Shown in pieces: positions 6,776-15,192 of a stretch of DNA of 15,933 nucleotides. The DNA comes from Brachionus plicatilis (Eukaryota; Rotifera; Eurotatoria; Ploima; Brachionidae), in contig QEOQ01000194.1 of the NCBI GenBank assembly GCA_010279815.1, forward strand, positions 17,554-33,486, written 5' to 3'. The number at the start of each line of letters is the position of its first letter. The first letter of the stretch is position 1. The position numbers and the translations under genes were made by a program. A model generated the notes under the pieces. That model did not search any database, had not been told where the DNA came from, and saw nothing but the letters and a program-made list of their open reading frames with translations.

Positions 6776-8421
6776 CAAGCGACGTTGAGTATTTGCAGGA
6801 TAAAGCAATGAATGACATGGTATTGAACTCAGTCAGCAGAAGGGATTACTTTTAGAGCAGATTTTTATACAAGAAGTGTCTAAAATTCTGTCCGAACTGT
6901 GTCCATCCAAGGCTATGGGAAACGACATGCTACATCCATATATACTCAAAAAATGCCCCAGCGTAGCAGTTCCACTCACAATCATCTTTAATCAATCGAT
7001 TAGTACCGGCATAGTACCGTCTAAATGGAAAGAGGCAAACGTGTGTCCTTTATTCAAAAAAGGCTCGATAGCTTCAGCTGCAAATTATCGTCCAGTATCA
7101 TTGACTTCTATTGCCAGTAAATTACTAGAGAAAATCGTTAAAGGAAGGTTTATGAAATATTTAATAGAGAATAAGTTGATAAATGAGTGCCAACACGGAT
7201 TTGTTCCAAAGAAAGGATGCTTAAGCAATCATTTAAAGAGCATGGATATAATTACAAACGCATTAAACAAAGGGTTTTATGTAGATGAACTGCTGACAGA
7301 CGTTGCGAAAGCTTTTGACACTGTCTCGCATAAGAAGCTCATATTTAAGCTCAGATGCAATGGAATACCAGAACTTTACGTAAATTGGGTTAAAGAATTC
7401 CTAAAAGATAGGAAGCAAAGAGTAGTCATGGGTGAGCACGCATCGGAATGGCTTGAGGTGAGCAGCGGCGTCCCACAAGGATCAATTCTAGGTCCCTTGT
7501 TGTTCGTAATCTTTATTAATGACTTACCGGATATTTTCAAAAATCAAATGAGGCTCTATGCTGATGATAGCAAAATTATCGCGGTCATTAAAAATGACGA
7601 CGATATTAGCGAGTTTCAAGATGATATTTATAGGTTACTTCGGTAGAAACCCTCGCAATCAATACAGCTTTAAACAAGAGGATGGAAGCCTATACCCGAT
7701 CAGATCGGCCGAATGCGTGAAAGACCTCGGAATACATGTCACAAGGGATCTCAAATGGGCAACTCAAGTTGACTATTGTGTTGGCAATGCGAATAGAACT
7801 TTCGGCTCATTAGCAAACAATTTTAGTCATTTAAACGCTGAGTTAATGAAAATTATCTATACAGTATTTGTGAGACCCCATTTGGAATTCGCTTTACCTG
7901 CATGGAGACCGTATCTATTGAAGGACATAAATAAAATGGAAAAAGTGCAGAGACGTGCATTAAAATTGGCGCATGAGTTAAAAGACAAAGCCCACGATGA
8001 GCGTTTAAAGGCAGTTGGGCTGACTAGACTTTCCTTGAGGCAAGAAAGAGGAGACTTAATTCAAATGTTTAAAAATGTAAAAGGTATCGACAGATACAAA
8101 ATAGACGTCAGAGCTGCAGCCAACTGCATCAGCGTAGATTCAACACAGAATAGTCCAGCATATGGTACTAGAGGTCACAATATGCGCATTTATATAAAGC
8201 TGGTCAAGAATTGTCGGCAGAGATTCAATTTTTTCACAAATAGAACTGGAAGAGTTTAGAATCAGTTACCGAGGTCAGTAGTTGAGTCTAAGTCAGTCAA
8301 CATCTTCAAAGCAAGGCTAGACAAATGGAATTTAGAAAGAGAGCCGCTTTAGCTTGATGCAAATCAGGCTCAGTAATAACCCTTTGGCCTGTTATCGCAG
8401 AATACTATTACTATTACTATT
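6776..8421 (+). mobile_element. 5'-truncated CR1/jockey-like LINE
   Basis: A non-LTR retrotransposon remnant. It begins at or shortly after the MITE right end, enters reverse transcriptase sequence with no endonuclease domain, and ends in a short tandem ATTACT tail (8404-8421) of the kind CR1-like elements carry at their 3' end. The C-terminal region (VKDLGIHVTRDLKW, VRPHLEFALPAWRPYL, KVQRRALKLAHEL) is typical of CR1/jockey-superfamily LINEs. Sequence before about 6816 also looks coding in another frame, which implies a frameshift there. Clade placement is from recognition, not a tree. Confidence 0.85.
6816..8352 (+). pseudogene. LINE reverse transcriptase, frameshifted and internally deleted
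   Basis: Copies LINE RNA into DNA at the target site in an intact element. The first frame (6816 to stop at about 7646, no true ATG) carries KWKEANVCPLFKKG, NYRPVSLTS, catalytic motif A as TDVAKAFDTVSH, SGVPQGSILGPLLF, and the YADD active site at about 7557-7568, all intact. After DDIYRLL the frame closes. The next frame resumes at GRNPRNQYSFKQEDGSL from about 7645, without the roughly 25 residues (cysteine/lysine-rich stretch after the palm) usually found between, so a deletion caused the frameshift. The second frame reads to TAG at 8257-8259, where a conserved Trp (VWNQLP) is expected, then continues in frame to the natural-looking stop at 8350-8352. It cannot make a full protein. Confidence 0.88.
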
Positions 8422-8795
8422 TAGTGAGGAAAAAAATTTGTTGAATTTTAAAAAACCCCAGCAAAAGCTTTCTTTTTTATTAGTTTATTATGCTCGTGTT
8501 AAAATAAATTAAAAATATTCAGAATAATGTGTGCAGTTTGATTGCAAAGTTTTTTCGCAGAATTCGGGCCTAATTAAATTAATTATTTTCGAAAATAATT
8601 AAAAATTAAAAAACGCTCCTTCTAATATTTTATTGTATTTAAATCATTATTTTAGTGAACGCTGCTCAAATGAATTATCTTAAATATTAGCCATTTTTTG
8701 ATAGGAAAATTATTTAATTTTAAGATATTTTAAAATCTTTTGATAATGGAAAAAATGCTTTTAAACTTAAATCAAAGTAAAGCATAAGCAGAATC
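8422..8795. other. 3' flank of the carboxypeptidase gene
   Basis: No gene seen. On the minus strand an AATAAA (plus-strand TTTATT at about 8628-8633) lies some 165 bp past the carboxypeptidase stop and could be its polyadenylation signal. This is motif-only evidence. Confidence 0.35.
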
Positions 8796-11700
8796 TTAAA
8801 AATTTAGTTTGAAAAAAAACAAAAAAATTGAAACAATTATAAAATTGTTTTCTTTTTGCATTAATTTTGATTTAGCGGAATTCGATTCTTTCGCTTGATT
8901 ATATTCTTCGATCCATTTTAAAATAATTCTTTCTTCCTCTAATCTAGCTTTTACTAAGGCCTCAGGATCATTTGTTTTCGGCTCTAGTAAATCTTTTTTG
9001 AAGTATAAATAAAAATAAATTTTACATCAATTATTGAAAATTTTATGTTACCAGCATGATGGGCAGCTTCTTCTATTAGGATTACAGGAAGCTTATCATT
9101 AACATATTTATAAATACCCGACCTCCAGTAAGGATCCCATACTTAAAAAATAAAATTTACTTTATATTTTTTCATTTAAAATTTTTTTTTTTCACTCTTA
9201 TGATCTTGATAAAAAATTATTGACCAGATAAATCATTTATGATTCAATCTCTAATTTTGAAATTAAAAAAACATATTTTTAAATTCGGACCACTGAAAAT
9301 GACTAATTATATGAACTTATTAAATTCCTAAAAATTAACATGATATGAATTATTACAAAGTTAAAAGGCAAAATATAATTTATTGTACATTTTTATTTTA
9401 TTACATTTTTACATTTTTGAGAGAAAAAAAAATTTCAAAATCAAAAAATCTAAAAAATTTTCATTCAAGAGAAGTATTAATAAATTAGCAATTAATTAAA
9501 AGGGATTTTCAAAAAATTATCCCTGGTTTTACATTTAATTTTTCTAAAACTCCTTTTTAAGTAATTGCGAATTTATTATTACTTTTCTTGAATGAAAATT
9601 TTTTTAAGATTTTTTGATTTTGAGATTTTTTTTTCTTCTCTCAAAAATGTAAAAATGTACAATAAATTACATTTTGTAGTTAAAAATCCCTTAAACTGAT
9701 ATGAATTTCATTCATTTAAATTTATATACAATAATTTAAAAATAAAGTGAAAAATTTGGTGTAATTGTAGGTTTGTGATTCTGAATTCATATTTTGGATA
9801 AAAATTTGATAATTTTTTCACTAGGAAAATAAATTTTTTAATTTCAACATATGAGTTTATTTGAATTTTAGGATCGAATTTGATGCTCAAAATGATCAAA
9901 TCAAGAAAAATATTTAATATAATTGTTATTTCTTATTAGAAATAAGATAGAGATATATTTTTAGATTTAAAATACCTATTTAAATGAAAAGATTAACTCT
10001 GCAATATCAATATGCAAATTTCAGTGGTCTCACTTAAGAAATGATGCTAATTAAAGTGGATTTTTGTCTGCAGACTCTTGAAGACTTTTTCAGATTTTAC
10101 TTTTAGATTTAAAAGAATATAAAAACCAATTGTTAACCTCTTCGCTATTTAGTAAAAAAAGTAAAACTTTTGTATTAAATTTAACTTGATTTGATCATTT
10201 TCAGAATCAAAAATTGATCATAAACTAAAACTTTCCTAAATATGATGAAATTAAGAGAAAATACCGAATTTTAATTTTTTTTCTAAGTTTCAAACTTTCC
10301 GATACAATTTTTTTAATTAATTAAGGTGTAAGAAGAATGAAATATAAAAAATTCGATTTGATTCAAAAATAAATAATATTTGTTTTAATTACATCCGTTG
10401 GAAAATATTATATTTGAAAAAGACTTGTATTCATCATGAGTAAATGCATAAGTTGTTTGAAATGAATCTTTTACAGGTGTTATATTTAGTCTACTTTTGC
10501 ATGAAGCAGAATATTCTTCAAAACTAGTTTTGCTCTCTTCAAATAAGTCGGTTTTGCCATTGAAACAAAAAGTAAAGAATCTGTCTTTGCATCCCTTGAA
10601 TTGAATTAATTAAATTAGCCTAAGTCTAAATTCACATGAAATTTTACTAAAATATCCATTGACAATGCATCACGAGAGAATTCATGTTCTATAGGAATGC
10701 ATTTTGATTCACCAGTGTAATTAAAAAACAATTGAATGCCATTTGATACAGAATTTATTATATTGTCTTCATCTTCTAAATTTTCGCTGGTCAACGAATT
10801 GATTACTCTATTGCAGAAAGCCTAAATAAATTAATTTTTTTTTCATCATATTAATTCAATTAAAATCATCTAAAAAAATTTTTAGTTGATGGTCATAATT
10901 GTGAGGTTGGTGGAGCTTGGTTAAAAGAAATTTCCACAGAATTAAATTAAATTAGTTTTTAACAATGCACTGGCCATCACAAACGACACTCAACACTATT
11001 TAAATTGTTACTTTAACTGGTAGAGCTGGAAGTGGTTTCACTATGTTTGTTTCATGATGATAATTAGATTGAACAATGAAAACAACTGCATCTCCTATAT
11101 GTCTTTTTAAGTTAGGAATTTCATCCTGGCTAATTATACTACATATTTTAAAAGTTTTGCTCAATTTTTCTAGCCCGTTTTTACTTTGACTCATTTTATT
11201 GATTACATTCCAAACTTTGCTTACAACTAGAGGACATACTTCATTGGTGTTTCTGAGCATATCTGTGAGAATACGGCCATAATCGTAACAATCATCTTGA
11301 GAAACTGGAGCAGAAGAGGCCAATGATCCTTCAACTAGATGTGGATATTTTATTCTAAACCAGGCAGCAAGCATTCCTAAAACATTAATAATTAATTTTA
11401 TATACTTGTTATTTTTTGAATTCAAATTTATGTTTAAAATCAATGAGTTCATACCTCCATAACTTCCTCCAAAAGCTATTACAGGAGAATTTTCGGCATT
11501 TTTAACATTAATTTTTATGAATTTTATAATATTTGCATAATCTTTTAATACTTGATCTAATTGCAAGTAATTGTGATTAGGATAAGTATGTGATTGATTT
11601 CCAAATGGCAACGACTGGCCGAAGTAACGATGTTCTGCAAATACAACAAGAGCACCATGTTTTTCGCTCAATTGCCAAGCAAAAAACTAAATAAAAATTT

Positions 11701-12404
11701 TTGAGTGTTTATACTAAAGATTAGTGTTGCGATACATATAAGGCCAAAATTATTAGAATCCTTGACTATGTCATCATTAACTGGACATATTTTCGTGGGT
11801 GATCGTTTGTCTGGCTACTTTGGCGGACAGATTTTAAGACCGCCAAAAAATCATAAAATTTAGATAAAATAAATTTAATTTGGTTTTTTGAGTGTAAGCC
11901 TTGAATTACAAAAAAGTTAGCTTTAATTTCTACACCTTTATAATTAAGTGTCTAATTAAAAACCAATTGACAAACTGCAGACAAAAAATTATTTTTTTAA
12001 TAATTTACTATTATTTTATTTTTTAACGCCTTTTAAAATTTTTGTCAAATTACCAAAAACTTTATTTAACTGCATTTTAAAAAACTTACATTTTCATGAC
12101 ATAAGCTAACTATATCAGCTTCGTAACCGGTACAAAACATTATGGGACTTCCTTTGCCTTTGAAATACTTATCATCCATGATGTATCTGTGCTGAAAATA
12201 ATTTTGTTGATTTGAATCATAGTTAAAGTTGTCAACCTAAACAATTTTTTAAGTAAAAATTTTTAATCGATTTTCATGAAATGTTACTTTTTGATTAAAA
12301 AATTTAATGCTTTTGCAATTTTCTATGATTTGTTCATTTGTTATTGAAAAACAATTTTTTATTAAATTAATCAGAAGAAAATTAAAAAATGAAAAATTCA
12401 TCAT
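8796..12404 (-). CDS. S28 serine carboxypeptidase (lysosomal Pro-X carboxypeptidase / K12H4.7-like), 8 exons
   Basis: Proposed exons, minus strand: 12404-12288, 12236-12090, 11686-11455, 11376-11012, 10821-10648, 10594-10393, 9141-9052, 8992-8796. All junctions are GT-AG and the frame is kept, giving 507 residues, close to the S28 norm. S28 enzymes are secreted or lysosomal peptidases; PRCP removes residues after proline, DPP7 cuts N-terminal dipeptides. Visible: signal peptide MMNFSFFNFLLINL; FNQKVDNFNY; VFAEHRYFGQSLPFG; nucleophile elbow FGGSYGGMLAAW with Ser about 163; LFFNYTGESKC; SNGLWDPYW with catalytic Asp about 415; EEAAHHADL with catalytic His about 440/441. Odd points: the conserved W-x-x-Q-x-C-T-E stretch before FCxNGxxDxFE is missing, and the C-terminus ends in a hydrophobic run (FIIVSIFLFFFKLNF). 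Intron sizes are 51, 403, 78, 190, 53, 1251 and 59 nt. It appears intact. Substrate cannot be assigned. Confidence 0.93.
9367..9677. mobile_element. palindromic MITE, copy 2 (311 bp), in carboxypeptidase intron 6
   Basis: Nearly identical to 6463-6775 and in the same orientation. It is flanked by a perfect 8-bp direct repeat AGTTAAAA (9359-9366 and 9678-9685), a target-site duplication. Eight-bp duplications are typical of hAT elements, although the termini (GGCAAAAT) are not the classic hAT ends. It lies inside the 1251-nt intron 6 of the carboxypeptidase gene, so its long inverted repeats would fold in the pre-mRNA. Confidence 0.88.
9686..10392. other. remainder of carboxypeptidase intron 6
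   Basis: AT-rich intronic sequence. A 63-codon minus-strand frame at 9708-9899 is Ile/Lys/Phe/Asn-rich with no recognisable motif and is not called. Confidence 0.5.
11795..11852 (+). repeat. short dispersed repeat resembling 6138-6185
   Basis: Within carboxypeptidase intron 2. Shares TCGTT, CTGGC, GGCGGaCAGAtTTTaaGACcGCCA and AATCATAAAA with the GC-richer part of 6138-6220, in the same order. GGCGG...CCGCC can pair as a hairpin. Possibly the end of a decayed transposon family. Confidence 0.35.
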
Positions 12405-12445
12405 TTTTCTAAATATTTAATAGATCATTTGAATCTGTTAGGTTA

Positions 12446-12452
12446 TTTTATA
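12446..12452 (-). promoter_or_regulatory. possible TATA box of the carboxypeptidase gene
   Basis: On the minus strand TAATATAAAATAACC lies about 45 nt before the ATG at 12404. In such AT-rich DNA this could be chance. The nucleotides just before the ATG read TATTTAGAAAAATG, so a spliced-leader acceptor is an alternative explanation of the 5' end. Confidence 0.25.
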
Positions 12453-12462
12453 TTAGATTTTT

Positions 12463-12516
12463 TTAGCATGTGATTTTGATCATATGAGTTTGATCATGTG
12501 AATATGATCATGCTAA
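12463..12516. promoter_or_regulatory. phased TGATCA triplet within an inverted repeat upstream of the carboxypeptidase gene
   Basis: TGATCA occurs at 12477-12482, 12491-12496 and 12505-12510, spaced exactly 14 nt, with partly conserved spacers (about 14-bp tandem units). The cluster is bounded by TTAGCATG (12463-12470) and its exact inverse CATGCTAA (12509-12516). It lies 60-110 bp before the carboxypeptidase start codon. It could be an array of binding sites for a dimeric regulator, or a small cruciform-forming repeat. Confidence 0.4.
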
Positions 12517-13327
12517 CACTCATAATTTTTTATAATTATATTGAATCATAATTTTTCTAGTTTGAAAAATTAATATGTCAAAATAATATTCAAACAAAAA
12601 TAGAATTAAAAAAAAGAATTTAAATAATTTTTTCATAATAAAGGAATTCAATGAAAAATAGAAAAATTTTTTGGGTATAATGTTCTTTTGATTGGTTAAA
12701 AGAAAAGACGTTTTTTTGTGAAACTTTTATTTTTATTGGTTAAACAAAAACAAATCGTTGATTATTTCAGCAGTATCAATTGATTTTTAATCTTTTTTTT
12801 TCTAAGTCAGGAAATATCAATAGGCTCCTTATAAAACAGTCAAAAATTATGATTCCAATTATTTTTTAATCTGATTCTGAACTCTGAAGTCATCTGGTTG
12901 AATCTTTGTTTAGTATTTTGATAACGAGTTTTTTGAAACATTCTTCGATTGATCTTAAGTTTTGAATTTGGCCTTTTAGAACCGGACGAAATAAAAACCA
13001 ATTTTCTTTTTTTTTAGTTAAGCTTCTTTGGTTGTGTTTTGAGGATAACTGGGTAATCAAAAAATATACATGCGTCAATTGGAAAGTGACCACTAGTCGT
13101 GTCTTGACTATTTAGAACCTTAAAATCAGTGATTTTTTCAAAAAATGAAGATGAAACCAAGAATAAATCAAGAATTTCAAATTATTCCCTATATAGAATA
13201 TATTAAAGGTAGGACACTTATTATTTTCCATGTTTATTTAGTGTTTACTTATTGATTTATAATTATTAAAATCTTAGAAATTTAGTTTTAAAACAATCCC
13301 AATCAAGTTTTAAAGAAAATATTTTAG
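12517..13327. other. AT-rich intergenic stretch
   Basis: No supported gene. Two ATTGGTTAAA motifs (about 12693 and 12737) read as CCAAT boxes on the minus strand, 290-340 bp before the carboxypeptidase ATG. A 67-codon minus-strand frame (12890-13093) has no recognisable domain. A short open stretch at 13145-13206 on the plus strand ends at AAAG|GTAGG, a donor-like site, with no partner exon found. Confidence 0.35.
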
Positions 13328-13577
13328 TTAATAAATAAAATTGTAGAAGGAATTAATTAAAAAATTAATTAATTTTTTTATTGATTGTTTTTGATTTTTC
13401 GATTGATTTGGGGGCGTTAGGCATCTTTGCTTGTCCTGTCCCATTAGTCTTGAGGCTTGATGATTTAGTGTTTGCTGTTGAGCATCAGTTAACCAGTATT
13501 TAATCATGTGGAATAAAATCTTCCAAAAGTTTTTTAGAGCATTTAATTCGGCTTAGTCTGTAGTCACGAAAGAGCAG
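13328..13577 (-). pseudogene. unidentified degenerate coding trace
   Basis: This is less AT-rich than its surroundings. On the minus strand, after a T-rich tract ending in TTTTGTAG, a frame reads NLLFRDYRLSRIKCSKKLLE and on to FIPHD before TAA. An overlapping frame from ATG at 13507 runs 59 codons (MIKYWLTDAQQQTLNHQASR...) to TAA at 13330-13328. The two look like one coding region split by a frameshift. Further upstream, about 13660, a short frame MAEIQTLKDDDLIEVIMEPK could be an earlier exon. Nothing is recognised. It may be part of a transposon or a host gene remnant. Confidence 0.25.
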
Positions 13578-13795
13578 ATTCTACAAAACAATAGAATTCT
13601 CATTTAGGTTCCATTATAACCTCAATTAAATCATCATCTTTTAGCGTCTGGATTTCTGCCATTTATCATTTCAATCCAAATTTTTGATATTTAAAGCAAA
13701 ATTTCCCTTGAAGTTAAATGCACCTGATCAGAAAGAGAGAGAATATTCAGGACAATTAGACAACTTTGAATGGCTTTTTGAGCAATCATAAGAAA

Positions 13796-13912
13796 ATGAC
13801 GACATTGTGCATGATTAATTTACCAACACTGCTATCATCACTTACACTTTATATTCATCCACATATACGGCAAATTGAACTAGAAAAATTGATTAAAAAA
13901 AGAAAAAAATAG
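13796..13912 (+). CDS. small ORF with hydrophobic start, 38 aa (doubtful)
   Basis: ATG at 13796 gives MTTLCMINLPTLLSSLTLYI and then a basic tail ending KKRKK at TAG. The N-terminus could act as a signal peptide. It lies just before the Cys-rich exon at 13970, but its stop precedes any usable donor, so the two cannot be joined without a frame problem. Doubtful. Confidence 0.2.
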   Translation: MTTLCMINLPTLLSSLTLYIHPHIRQIELEKLIKKRKK

Positions 13913-13969
13913 TTCTTGATTGTTAGTGAAATGTCGTAAAAAAATTTATTTTCTTCCATCTTCTTTCAG

Positions 13970-14154
13970 AAAACGTGTCGCCAATTCAGCCACTACGACA
14001 ACGCCACCATCGTCAAAAAAATCAATTAATAGTGAAAGAAAAAAATCAGATTAGATTGTGCAATGAGAACAAGTCCAAATTTACTTCTAATGATTTCGGA
14101 AAAACGATTTGTGGGACATGTTGTAAGAGATGTCGTGATTCAGAATCTAAATAG
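13970..14154 (+). CDS. Cys-rich 3'-terminal exon, unidentified protein
   Basis: A strong pyrimidine-rich acceptor (TTTCTTCCATCTTCTTTCAG) ends at 13969. The frame is then open for 60 complete codons to TAG at 14152-14154. It encodes a basic stretch (PLRQRHHRQKNQ) followed by RLCNENKSKFTSNDFGKTIC and GTCCKRCRD. The C-x(n)-C-x2-CC-x2-C pattern with basic residues around it resembles the end of a secreted cysteine-rich peptide or a small zinc-binding tail. I cannot name the family. The acceptor and the less AT-rich exon support a real exon, but the upstream exon is not identified. It lies 107 bp before the Tigger relic. Confidence 0.4.
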
Positions 14155-14217
14155 TTTTTTTAATGTTTTTGAATAAAATAACAAGAATTTTAACATTTAA
14201 TCTTAGACTTTTAAAAA

Positions 14218-14235
14218 ACGGGTCAGAAAGACCCG
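14218..14235. other. short perfect hairpin
   Basis: CGGGTC-AGAAA-GACCCG can form a 6-bp GC-rich stem with a 5-nt loop, conspicuous in AT-rich sequence. It lies just upstream of the transposase relic. Nothing indicates a role. Confidence 0.4.
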
Positions 14236-14260
14236 ACGAGCTATTTAGGTATAAAAAAGT

Positions 14261-15192
14261 GTTAACAGTCTATTGATTCAAGCCCAGGCTATTAAATATG
14301 CAACTATGTTAAATCAAACTAATTTTTAAGATAGCAATGGAGGGTTAAAGGGATTAAAAAAAGGCATAATATTCCATTTAAATCGATTGTTGGTGAAGCT
14401 GGTTTAGTCGATCCCACTACAATTGAAAACTGGCTAATAGTACTTTTCAACTTAATCAAAGGGGAAAGTATAAATGATATTTTCGATGTTGATGAAACAG
14501 CTCTATTATATGAGACTTTGCCAGTGTATTTGAATAGTGTCCCTGACCTATGAACAGTGTATTTTTCTGGTTTACCGATTCTGGTTTTTATTATTATTAA
14601 CTAATATTAAAAAAAATAATATTCCACCTAACTGCACTTAGGTAATTCAACCAATGGATCAGGGAATTATCTAGTCATTTAAGGTTAAATATCGCAATTT
14701 GATTGTTACTGAGAAATTGAATTAAATCGTAGAAGGAGCTGACATGCATGATATTTTAAATTCAAAAAATAAAATTTCCCGAGCTTAATCAGATGTCAAA
14801 GCTGAAACAATTTTTAATTTTTTTAAAAAAACAGGAATAAAAACAAAATAACAAAACAATATCTGAAAACAATAAAATGGAAATAGGAGAGGAAAGCGTT
14901 AAAAATGGACACTGGGTGGAATATAAAAAATCTTTGAATGACTCAACACGGTGCAAAATTCATTTGACTTCAACAAGTTTGCATATACCAACATTGATAA
15001 AGATAAGTGCCTTTTGGACAATATTCAGACGAAGATATATTAAATGTAATCAACAAAGAACAAGATGATGAACAATTGGACAAAGAAGAATATGTTCAGC
15101 CAGTAGAAAGAGCATTAAATATTTTAAAAAAAGAAGCAAAGCATTGCATAGATAAACTCCTATTTTTTCAAAAAGAACGATATATTCATTGA
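14261..15192 (+). pseudogene. pogo/Tigger-like (CENP-B family) transposase relic
   Basis: Pieces in transposase order: helix-turn-helix (CENP-B type) part VNSLLIQAQAIKYATMLNQT; DSNGGLKG then KKRHNIPFKSIVGEAGLVD; the first catalytic Asp in DIFDVDETALLYETLP (about 14475-14530); then directly VIQPMDQGII (about 14641-14670), the motif of the third acidic residue, with SFKVKYRNLIV; SDVKAETIFNFFKKTGI (about 14790-14840); and a C-terminal YSDEDILNVI acidic region to TGA at about 15192. The middle with the second catalytic Asp (the region ending in NCPAH-like motifs) is deleted between 14530 and 14640. There are stops in frame (TAA after QTNF, TAG after QGII), frameshifts at about 14355 and 15008, and others. 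Terminal inverted repeats were not found. In an active element this enzyme cuts and pastes at TA sites. Confidence 0.88.

Noticed and set aside
8404..8421. Independent microsatellite
   Set aside because: The ATTACT repeats sit exactly at the 3' end of the LINE and are better read as its tail.
9708..9899. 63-codon minus-strand ORF
   Set aside because: It lies wholly inside carboxypeptidase intron 6 and is low-complexity Ile/Lys/Phe.
11000..11671. Reading 11671-11000 as one uninterrupted 223-residue protein
   Set aside because: The frame includes a 78-nt stop-free intron inside the GGSYGG motif and ends by running into intron 4; conserved S28 sequence continues in other exons.
12890..13093. 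67-codon minus-strand ORF (ENWFLFRPVLKGQIQNLRSI part)
   Set aside because: No recognisable domain, no splice context and no neighbouring frame; compatible with chance in AT-rich DNA, though not excluded.
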